A model generated the notes under the pieces. That model did no database searches. It was given only the letters and a program-made list of their open reading frames with translations, and was not told the origin of the DNA. Shown here piece by piece: positions 12,915 to 25,100 of a stretch of DNA of 64,000 nucleotides. Made by a program: the position numbers and the translations under genes. The DNA is taken from NCBI GenBank assembly GCA_914767715.1, contig OU612066.1, positions 33,268,283 to 33,332,282 on the forward strand. The letters run 5' to 3'. The first letter of the stretch is position 1. Each line of letters starts with the position of its first letter. Source of the stretch: Membranipora membranacea (Eukaryota; Bryozoa; Gymnolaemata; Cheilostomatida; Membraniporidae).

Positions 12915-15900
12915 GTTGTCAGTAAGCTATGTGCTGTATTCTACACTTCTGATCAGCTACAATAATTGTAATTTATTCTCTCAGATATGTCGTATGAAAT
13001 TGTAGCTATTGTTCTCACAGGCAGCAAGCACAAGGGAAAACGCACATGCACATGATTATTCATCCTTTGGTCACATTCAAACAGTAACACATGTTCTGAA
13101 AGTGGCCTTCGGGAAGTGACAGTGCATGAGCATTCAGGATCAACGGCTCTCTACATTAAGTTGTTACGTAATGTAAGAAGTTTGTGTTGCCTGTGTTCCA
13201 TAGCAAGTCGCAAACAAACAGTAAACAAAATTAAAAATAAACTCCATATTCACAAGTTTTGCAGCCTTCCGCAAGGAATTGCCGCAAAGTTAATAATTCA
13301 CACTGCTTACCTGAAATGTTAATTACGTTATGCTTTGCAAAGAAATCGACAGCAGTCAGTCAGCAAACACCTTGTGTAGATTTTGGTGCACTCTAGTTAC
13401 AGCAAAACAAAGTGAGATCGGTCAACACACTGCGGTCGACTATGAACAAACACGCACGACCATTATATAAGCACATAGGATACTAGTGCTCCTTTTTATA
13501 GTAATTTTGGTAGAATAAAATAAATGGTCTTCAACCCATCACTGTTTTCTTAGCATGAAGACCAGACCTTTAGTCTTCTGTAGAGGCAGATCCTTAGCCT
13601 CTGTACCAATGAGCTCCTTACCATTGCTAACATTTATATGAGCAAGTAGATTAAATCTTATTGCTAATAGCAGATCTTAGGCTGAGAAGCATGAGCAGCA
13701 TGAATAATGAGAAAGGGAGTTATTTCCCAGGCAGCAGCTATTAGCAGCTATATAGTCATTAAGCAAACATTGTTATTGATCATAGCACTGGCATCAGCTG
13801 AGAATCAGCTGTTGTGAGCATGTAATCTATATTTTATAGCCCTTGAACCTGACGGGGAAGGTCATTATTATCAGACTATTAGTATTAGGCCCCACCTTTA
13901 CCTGTAAGTATTACAGGTTACTAAACAACAAATGTGAGGGGATAACTCTCACTTATCACAGCATTGTTACCTGCGCATAACGATAACATAATAATAATCT
14001 AAGTTTAGTTATTATTTTTAGGTCTATCCATGTAGTAGGCTCTTGTTATGTGAAAGTTTTACCGGATTAACATCCTCAGGGATTGAGAGGATTACTCAAT
14101 TAGGTTTATAACCAGCAGTGTGAAAACACCAACAGCGTACATTTTGTGAGAGTATTACATACTAACTTGCGATAAAGGCATTTCATACAGGAGTAAGAGT
14201 TAAGGGGCGCATCATAAGGGGTACGCCATCAAGGCATTATGTAATAGCCTACATATTAAAATTCAAAAGCAGCTTTAACACTTTAGAGGGTTGAAACTGT
14301 GAGGTAAAAGCCAGACCTAAAACTAGAGCTGTATTGTTCTATTCTGACTTGCCCAGAAGAACGGTACGGTACAGGAAACATGTAAAAGACCCCAAAAATG
14401 TATGATGAGCTTGTCGGTAACTCATACGTTCTACTGTTAGCTTACCTCAATGCTATCTCCTCCATATAGTACAAACAGTCTCATCTTACGATAATTAGAC
14501 AACATATTCCTTTGTCCATTAGCTTTGATGAGGTGTAGTGATCCTGAAACAGCAGTCATACAGCAAATGAGATGTGTATCTGCCGTGTTACCAACTATCC
14601 AAGCACCTTAGTCCACTATACAGTATATTCATCTTGGAAAATTTGTTGATTTCAATCAAATATATTAAATCAAATAGATGTCCAACTTGTACAAAAGGCA
14701 GCTGAGTGGGCACACACATCCCATAATTAGTCACAGTTAGAAGACAAGGAGTGTAGGTGGCCGTAGGTTGTGATCATAAACGTATAAATACTACAGATAG
14801 TATTTATATGTTTATGGTTGTGATAACGCCTGTGTTGTTTGATCTGACTAATGGTGAAAAAATCTCAACTGCATCAGCAGTTCTCAAACCAAATTATTTA
14901 GTCAGAATCTGCCTAGAACATCTGATTTCTGCTACTCAGGAATTCTCAGCTCTAACACATGTTCCCCTTCTTGAACCTTGGTTTGACAGTAGGGCACAAC
15001 TACCAGCACGGGCAGAAACCCATAAAACTTTCAAAACAACCAGGGAGTTTGAGACGATCTCCCTGAAGCAACGCAACACCAGGAGGCCGGAATTACAAAA
15101 TGGGCATCAAATCTATCATTGTCTATGAATGTGTCGGATTGTATTTGGCAAAACCATCATTATGCAAAATATTAAGTAAAGCTTATCACAAAAAATGATG
15201 CCTCAATATAAAAATATCAATATATTTGGCTCAAAGGACAAAAAATAATAGGACTGTATAAAATCTGCAATGATTTGAGAAACAAGGGGGCTTTGGATAT
15301 CGGCCAACCCAACACACAATAAAACGATAAAACAACATTATATTGCTGATAACAATAAAATAGTACATGATCTACTGAAGCTTTAATTATGATTATCCTA
15401 ACATTGGTATCACAGAAGAAACAACTGCTTAATTCTGATAAAATATAATGATACTGCGCAAAGCGAGCAATAAGTATTTGTGAGAAAATAACTCCTAAAA
15501 TGCAAACATGAACAAACATTTCTCAAAAAAGTGAGTACAGACATATATATCACTGGTTATGATATTGTTGTGCATAAAGGCATGCATACACAGACAACAG
15601 ACTTAGATGGCATTAAGATAAACAAAACAATGATTTATACGAGGGGAGACAAATCTCATTGTATAAGCTATAGATAATACATAATATTATAGACTACTCC
15701 TTGGTTTAGCAATGTACATTTTTACAACTAAAATAGATAAACAACTTAAGTAGCATGCAATTTCTTGAAGAAATCATGGCAAAACTAGAGCATCACTACA
15801 TTCTTTGTTAAGTTTTGGCTTTGACGAAGGTGAATTCACCTGGTGGCCATCTTGAAGGCGTCTCAAAAACGTATGCAGCCCTATAAAATGGCGGATAATT

Positions 15901-16156
15901 TCTATACATCCTCCAGTTTTTTGATCAATAGTCCTTCAGCTCAAGAGTGAAATGCTTGCTTGCTTGCTGTTGCCTGCCACCTGCTGGTGTCTTGACAAAC
16001 ATAAGAGTCTCCAATTTATCACCATCAGCAGCAAGCAGGCAGGTATGGCAGTTTTCAGTTTTCATACCTCCACAAATCAACCAGCTGCAGAGAAATCACA
16101 TCATTATGACATCATACACGACCCTCCTGTGGGTATCGGCGGAGAGTATAATGACA
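12915..16156. other. Intergenic region between the two SLC16 genes
   Basis: It holds the promoter and 5' UTR of the first transporter (from 12915 upward) and the 3' UTR of the second (below 16157). I see no coding exon. Open frames such as 14757-15128 lack family resemblance and splice support. The stretch 13840-14480 is unique-looking AT-rich sequence. Confidence 0.5.
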
Positions 16157-19100
16157 TCACATTGGGCTCTCAGCTGAGAAAGATGCCGGACCAGCGCTAC
16201 TGTGGTCCTCGTCTGAGCTCACAGGTAACATAGCCTTCTTAACCTCATCCAGACTTGATGTATTGCTGGGCGTCATCATACCCGCCCGCCTCTTCTCGTA
16301 TTCACAGATCTTACGTAGAGGGAAGCACATCACTCCTGAGAGAAAAATCGCAGATCCCGAGGCGTAGAAACCATAATGGAAACTTCCAGTGATATCATAC
16401 AGCATTCCTGCAAATAAAAATACAACATTTAAATTTCAGCATTAATTTTTGCCATTATTGCCACCCGATTTGAAGTTACCTTACCCTTGTTTCTAAATGC
16501 AAAAGTCATTATTTTATTTTATTAAGCCTGGAAACTGTCCAAATTATTCATACTTTGATCCTTTAGGGCCACTACTTATGAAAACATATCCCTCTAGACT
16601 AATCAGTACAGACTTGAACTATCAAACACAAAAGCAGTGAAACCTTCCAATCAGCTTCACATCATTGTATGTAGGCCCTAATAGTGTGATAACCCTGCCA
16701 ATTTCACATAGATAGTTATTAGTTACATAGGTAAACCATATACTGCATCCGAGCAAACTTCACATATTTACAGATGAATAACTAAGCAAAGAAATCTCAA
16801 CCCTTATGGCGCACATCTAACACGTTAAACGAGATGTTTTGATGATCTTGATGGGAATCCACCATTCGGTTTAACTCAGACATGTCAACACATCTCATAT
16901 TGAGATTGTCGATGACTATAGTGTCGATTTCAGTAAACAGCATGTGGGCCCTGCAGCCTAGTGTTAAGAAAATTAAACACTCTGCTGATGTCATACTGAC
17001 TGACTATACTCTTTGTGCAATCGAGTAAATTGCTATAGATTTTTCTCATAGTGTCAATAAAGATGGTAATACTTTATACATGAAACGAAGCTCCGGTTGC
17101 GGGGAGAGAAGTCTATTTTTAAATTCAAGCCGATGATGTAAATCGTGAACAGGGCCTCTGACAAAGCAACAGCCACAGATATACAAAACAAAGTTCTTAG
17201 CTTGAACATTGCAGTGTTATCAGTGTTATACTGAGATCTGAACCAGTCCAAGACGCGCACACACGCAGGTCAACGCATAGATAGCCTTTTTACTTCGCAG
17301 ATATATGGGGACAGCAGATAAGCAAAGACTATACTCATGTAGCTCCAACATTCTAAGTCAACTCAAGAGTGAGATTGAAGAGTTGCAGCGTCCTTGATCA
17401 CATTGATGCCAGGTTATATATCCGGCAGTTCAAAGGGCAGAGAGTTCTATAAATCACTTTTTATACAATGACCCTGTTCAATCGTATCGGAAATTAACAT
17501 TGCCAGACCAAACCGGAACTTTTTAAGAAAAATTCTTGATGACTAGCCATCTTTGATTGCATCAGAAATTGTATAGACTTGTTTAAACTACGGCATCATA
17601 GTAATAAATAGTTTTCTCACTTTCACTCAGAGGATTTCTTTGTTTTCAGTTAAACAGCCAAGCAACAGCGCCTAATTAGAAATGTACTGGGCGAGAGAGT
17701 GAGCAATCACTGAGCAAATATAATATCATCGCAGAGTACTCTGTGATAACATGCTGACTGCGAAAACCTCACAACACCCATCGACAATATGCAATATACA
17801 ATATACAATATACATATACAATATACAATATACAATATACAATATACGATATACAATATACAATATACTATAATACTATAATACTATAGAGTAGTTTAGG
17901 ACTTTTAGGATAACATAACTAAAAGACATCCTTACTCTAGTTTGATCTGTATAAGAACAAGTTTGGTCCATTTGCCTGCATTCGGAGTTGCTCATGATCT
18001 ATTGGTCAAGTGACCAGTGGAAAGGAGCAACTGGAATGCAGGCAAATGGATTAAACTTGATCTAAAGAACACCTGTCAAGGACAAACTCATGTATTTATT
18101 GGAAATCTCAATCTGATTCTTCTATCCTTATGATCCTTCAGAGCACACGATGAGTAGACGACTTACCAGCGATAGGAGTACCGATGATTACCGCTATACC
18201 ATGTAGTACTATGAGCTGTCCGAATGCTGTGGTAAGCTTATCCAGACCCATCAGTTCTACCACGATCTGTGAACGCAACGAGCTAAATGCCGCTGTAAAT
18301 AGAGAGAAAATTCTGCAGATCAAGGTATGGATGGAAATGGTAGTTGCACCCAGACAAAACAACTATTACATAACAGTATATTATGTTGATTGTTACGTTG
18401 ATTGATAGCTTCTCAGAATAATACACAAATCCTCTTATTCCCTACCAGGGTTTGAGGGACTTTGCATATGACGCAAGGTAAATAATCCGATATCAGAAAA
18501 TCTTCCCAAGAGGAAAACTGTGAGTCACAGAGCAATCTATTGTTCGTCTAATTACCGCAGTTTATAGATTTCAACTCCCCATTTCCTCACATTTTCATAA
18601 ATTGCACCGGATCTCAGTGCATGCATAGATACCGAAATACTTGTTTGAGAGAAAGACAATTCGATGTATTCATGTCTGTATCTATTGTGTGCTGATATGC
18701 CAAGAGTGAACATGGGATTAAAATGCCATAACACTCCATTGTTAACATTTCAAAGTAGAAAACATAATAGAAGCTATCACCGGTCAAATTAAAAATAGGG
18801 GATGAAGATATTTAGAGATTTCACCTTGAAAAGCTTCTAGTCAAAACAGGCTGGCTGTACTAAAAAAACCAGGGCCGTATTTATGATCTCTGCCACAGCT
18901 ATATACATTTATCTCATATTATTTGGAAGGTGAACCATGAAGTTTTAGTGCATATTACACTTACCAACGCATAGTCCAAAGACTGCTGCAAATGTGACCA
19001 GCAGGTAATGCGTATCACACCAGGGAAGGGCTACAGTAGAACATCCCGCCAATACCAGGGCTACGTTATTGATAATGAGCGCATCCACCCAGGGTTTGCC

Positions 19101-22100
19101 TCCAAGCGCACCAGCCACTAGACGACCAAACGCGTTAGCTGCGCCCATGATAGATAGCAGTAGAGCCACATCCATGTTGTCTATGTTCACACTTTTGGCA
19201 TATACCGGTAAGAATACAAATGGCACAAAATAACCTGAAATAAAAAAAGTAAAAAAGCTAATCAATCCTCGGTAGATAATGATTTCATGGAAGGCACAGT
19301 TGTATACAGTATACGCTACGTGGAAGCTATAGAGCACAACTTTTGTTTGGATAACACACGTATTTTTCAACGTGGTTTTCCCTTCATGCAATTCATGCAC
19401 GAGAGAATTTAACCATATTTTTTAACACCATACTCAGTTAGTTCTTTTGTAAAAAGGAAATAAAAAATCGCTGAAATAACAATTCATAGGAAGGATGCTG
19501 ATGTTTTGGGGGCATCATTTTGATGTTATTCTGTGGAATCTTGCCAAATAACAAGGCTGTGTCTGAAAACAATTATGATGCCATACATTACATCAATAGG
19601 TTATTTTGCCCTGCCGATACCAGACCAAAAAGCCGCATTCATGACCAGTCAACATTATGTAACGCACTGCACGCAATGTGGGTGGCCAAGCAAGTTTTGA
19701 TGTGACATTTGAATATTGAAATAGATTCCCATCATGTGAAGTTCTCTTGGTGTGATAAGACCCTCAGAACTGAGAGAACAGTACTTTGTATGTCATCAGA
19801 GTATGAGGCATTTTGCATCTTAATTTTGAACAGCATTTTCATAAAGATGATTTAATGATCGAGGTTAGTAGGGACAGGTTATTAATTTTTTAGTAAAAAT
19901 TAACAGGGAAAACTATGTTTAACTGTAAACTTGAATATATATTGAGTTGTGTTTATGAATCGCACAAACACAGAAGCACTGAAAATGACAGTGAAATCCA
20001 GGATGTCCACCCACAAAGTGAAAAGGGAGTGAGCTTTGGACAATGGCAGTCCTTCCTTGGTTTGATATTTACACACAGTATTAGTAATTCTGATATCTAA
20101 AGTGCAGAGACTCAAAAAGACTAACGCATCGAGATTATTCCACTTGCGTGTACCACAGGTAGCACCCCCTTCCCTTCTCCTGACCTCATCTCAAACTTAC
20201 CGAGCATAGTTAGAAATGAGGCTATAGATAGTATAATAAATGTAAGACTTTTGAATGTCGACGTATCCAGTATAGATAATAAGACGTCTCGTATAGACTT
20301 AGGGAGACATGATAGTCTATCGAGGCAGCAGTGACCCTGATCTGAAGACATATTGTCGTACTCCTGTGGAACTTGGGTTATACTCGCTACATAGTCATCT
20401 GTAAAACAGAATATTCGTGAAGACAGGATTGTTTCAAACTTGACCGAACTTAACTACCCATATTGCATTACAAAACCCCGCAGTTATTCCCTCCTGCTCT
20501 GGAGTTTCCAAATTTATCCAATTCTAATTGGAAAATTTCAGCGCTGTCAAATCATGTTAAATAAAGATTTTTCAGATTATAATTAAATCAAAATCGTGTC
20601 AACTTACCCAGCATGAAATTTAAGCAAAACAGCAAAAGTAGTTTGGAACACTATTTGTGAGTAAACTTGATTATGAATGATTCGCTGCCAAAAGATTAGC
20701 CAAATTTATCAAAAGAGGTAGGTGCTGCATAATTCAATTGATCAAGAAAGGCCATCTATTTGATGAGTGACTGAAGATCTTTTTATGCGAGAGTTGCAGC
20801 ATTTCCCTTGTGTACAGTATCTGAGCCCTAATATATCTCATCCCACCAAAGTGGGAGGGTAATCTATGACACGTCTACGCTGACTTACACATGACTCCGC
20901 ATTGCAGGGCTAGTTATTACTTTACCTATGTCATTGTTATCACGGTATTGAGGCAGGTTATGTATGCTGCCGGTATATAATATGTCTTTTCTATACATTG
21001 GTCTGTCTTGTTCTGGTGTATGATTCTTGTATCTGTTTATGAGTTCATGATGGTCTAGAGTGCTGCTTGCTGCCGACGTTGCGCCGATTGATGCTGCCAA
21101 TGATATATTATCAGCCGCTGCTGGTCCGGCAGCGACATACGAGAAGTCATTGACTGAATGATAGGATCGCTGATCTGCACTGTGAGATGGTGAGGTCTGA
21201 AAGAAACAAGAATAACCTCTTTTTTTTATTGTTCCATACACAACCAAAATATAACAGCATTATGCTAGTTTTTACTTTTATGAAGATAATATATAAATAG
21301 TGGCTTGTATGTGACTGCCAAATTTCAATAGTCTGGTGCAAACCTTGGAAAAACAAATAAGAACACCTTGTAGATAGAAGAGTGTTTATTACCCTATTTT
21401 CGCCTATCAAAATTACAAAAGAGATTATAAAGGCTCTCTTCAACAAGTATTTTTTACCATCATGAAACATTATGGCACAAACATGTTTTAGAATCTGCTA
21501 GTTCTTGGCCACTATTTGACCTACCTTGGCAGCATCGAGACTTTTAGCGCTGCCGTCTTGTACGAGATTACTAGGTGAAGGTGTAAAGTTGACATGTCTC
21601 CGGGAGTATGGAGACCCTGTGCTCGGTGGAGTGTCCATCCCGTTTATAGTTATATTTGGTAGAGGCCTATGTATTGTCTGTGGTGTACCTGCAACAAGAG
21701 AAAAAAAGAGGGAGGTCAATGACACAAGAGCTGACAATCGCAAAGATCTGCCTCATTTTCAGTAGATAGCTTCTTACTTCATTCATGTGTTTATCAGCGT
21801 CAATACAATGACCTTTCCACATTCAACAATACAAAGCCAAGTAAATGTACAGGCGATTTTATTTAGCATTTATCTACTACCAAGATATTTTTGATCCACA
21901 AGAATTTTGTTTACTTGCATTTACACTCTAGAGAAGTAAAAGCAGTTGGACTGAACCCATTAACAAGCTATTGCATAATACTAAACTCAATTATCATATT
22001 ATCAGATAATAGAAACACTACAAAACATGGAGCTAATTATAGACAACTCCCATAGCGTATATTACAATGACAGGTCAGCTTCAGAAACAGCATGATTAGG

Positions 22101-25100
22101 TATTGGAAGAACTGAAGATGAATCAATCAACACAAATTTTCCACACTTTCATCAGTTTAAACATGCTGGCAGCGTGTTGTACTTTTCCTATGTATACATT
22201 CATGTCTCAAAGTTTGAAGTTCTTGTTTTGTCTATCATTAATATTTTCAACCACAAATTGACTGCCACGTAAACAAGTACTATTAGCTGACGGCATCTCT
22301 TTGTTTGAAGGTCATTATCCCCTGGCTCACACCTCGGATAAATCAGTGCTGCCACCACAGTGCACCTTGCGGTGACTGTCAGACACATCTCATGACATCA
22401 CAAAACAGGCAAGGTAGTGTCACCAGAGACTATAGTCTCTATAGTCTCTGGTGTCACCTTACACTACTACAATGACATCAGCGGCGACCTGCTGAACCTA
22501 AGCATCCACCTGCAGCGTGATTGGCGTGTTCAAAGTGTTTGCATTTCAGCTCAAAATTTTAACAGGGGTCCATGTATGAGCCAAGGAGTGCTGACCAATA
22601 TGGGATCGAATCTCCCTTCAGCTCCTGGCAGTCCTTACTCGAATTATCTTGCCCTACTCACCAACACGTGATGAGTTTGTTGATGATCCTTTGTTCACGT
22701 TATCTTTGCTTCTTGTGATGGCATGCTTCACTCTAAAATATAGAAAGAAATTTCACCATCACACAAGAGTCAACCACAAAACCACATGGTTATCTGTATC
22801 AGACCTTACCCGCGAAGCTTTGACGAAACTGTCTGTTGGCAGATATGACTGACACGTAGACTTACTATTATCATCCATGCGAACAGTTACAAATAGAGTA
22901 CCACAAATGAAGTGCCAAAAGCATCAAACAAATTCCCAAAAAAATTAAACAGCACTAGATTGTACACCAGGAAAAAAACAACAAGCTAACCAGATTAATC
23001 CATCTCATACTGTCAGAGACTGTAGATAATCTATATTCTCTGATCATTATTATATTTTGTACCTGTCTAAAAATGAGTTTTTGCGTTCTCTAGGGGGGAG
23101 TGACTCGCCGGGTCGTATGACTAAGTTATCACGTGTTATTATCACGTTGTTCATACTGCCGGTTGATATTGTACGCTGTCGCTTCTTTTCTTCCAATAAT
23201 CTATAAAATTAACAGTGTAGGGTTCAGATTGCAAAGCAAGGATGTTTTTCAATTTAAAGTCAAAAAGTGGTAATGATGAACATGTGTTTTCACTCATGTC
23301 AGTGTTGTGTGTCTCACAAACAACAAGTGTTATAGTAAAGGGCATGATACATTGATTATGTATCTATAATCTACTATACCTCATCTTATAGCTGACACAC
23401 TATAAGTACATTTTAGTGATTATACCTGAATACATATGGCTGGGTATGGATTGTTGGAAAATAAATAATAACTTAAATTCATGAATGTCAAAAGCCTGGA
23501 TAATACTTCAATGCCATTGAAACACAACCTAGTAGTAGTACTACAGTCTTCAACTACACTATGTCCTATTCTTAGTCTGCGTGAGTCAGACTGTGACTGT
23601 ACAGGTTATATATGAAGCTTCAGTCTGACAGCACCAGTCTGAGCACGCAGACTGGACTGGGCTTAGTACTAACCTCTGCATAATAAGACAAGTCTGAGGA
23701 CCAATCTTCCGATCTTCTTCCATTCTTTTTATAATAATCTTCTTACGCCTCCTCAGATCTGCATCCAGTGGACGGTATAACATTGCTGTATAATCAGAGA
23801 TTGAGAGAGTAATCAATAAACAATAAACTGATATACAACAGACAAGATGCAAGTAGGAGGAGGATTCTGTACCATGACTTTGTATATTCAAATACAGCTG
23901 GTGTTCTTTGGACTTTTTGTCCTTCAAAGTCTGATCAACCCAAATACCCCTGTTGCAATGTAGGCAAGTTGCACATGTATGAGGAGTTTACTGTGACCAA
24001 GAGACATTTGGGGTGACATGTACCATATGCAACATTGCATAGTTTCTATATAACACAATGAAAAGTGATCTTTGGTACAGATGATGACATTTTCTTTCCT
24101 TATGACTAAATATAACTGTCATAGAGAGTAGAATAGTCCTAAAGGCTTATCCTTGGTTTACCAAAGTTTTTACGTGGATGCTCTGAAATCACACTGCTTT
24201 TCATTACCAACAAGCTCTATTTGTTCATTTTCCATTGCTCTGAGTAACGATTCTGTCTTGCTGACAGATTTTTGTATAGCTAACTAACAATCACTGACCG
24301 AACTGACAAGTTGCTACACAAATGCAAAATTCATCACCTCTGTCAATTGTAGAATTCCCAGATCATCAGGGGACTCAGAGGCAAGGTGATTGGGTAAATC
24401 AAGCATGATCCGATTTGCCTGTATATAGGGTTCACTGGAGACCAATAGGATGGGAATAACCGGACTGTGGGCAAATTGGATCAAACTTATTCTAGTGATC
24501 AGGTTGGTGTTCAGTAATACGGGTGTTATCCGCTATGACCAATGTTTGACAAAGATACTGAGTTGATCAGCCCTGAATGGATCTAGAGTTATATGATAGA
24601 TGTACTCACCTAACACTACGCCTTGTAGCACCACACCGCTAAGTAAAACAATCCCTCCTCTCCACTCAAACTCCTCCAATAAATGTGTAATAAGTGGAGC
24701 CATCATAGATATACCAGCCCCAGAACCACACATAGCTAGGGTGGCCGCTACTGAGCGCCGCTTCTCAAAGTAGAACCCTACTATCACAATGGCTGCCAGG
24801 AACATCATTCCAAACCCTATACCTGTAAAAAGACATACATTTAAACAATATTTTCATTCTTCAAGTTCAGACTGAACCAAATTCAAAAGGAATAATTCAC
24901 CTCTCTGAAATCGCAAAGTACGATTAAAGTATGGCAGCAATTAGTTTAAAAAATGCTAATTCAAGGCATGGGAATTACTACTTGATTCAAATGTGTTTGA
25001 AAAAAATAAACCATAATGTTGTTTTCAGCATTACAAATAATTCCATCAATAAACAATTTTCTACATGAATCAGGTCATGAACTATGGGATAGCACGACTG

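Noticed and set aside
16015-16050. AGCAAGCAGGCAGG pairing with the GCTTGCTTGCTTGC run near 15955
   Set aside because: A short low-complexity match in a 3' UTR; too simple to call an element.
15947-16233. Plus-strand open frames over the end of the second transporter
   Set aside because: They overlap the final SLC16 exon in antisense and have no protein features of their own.
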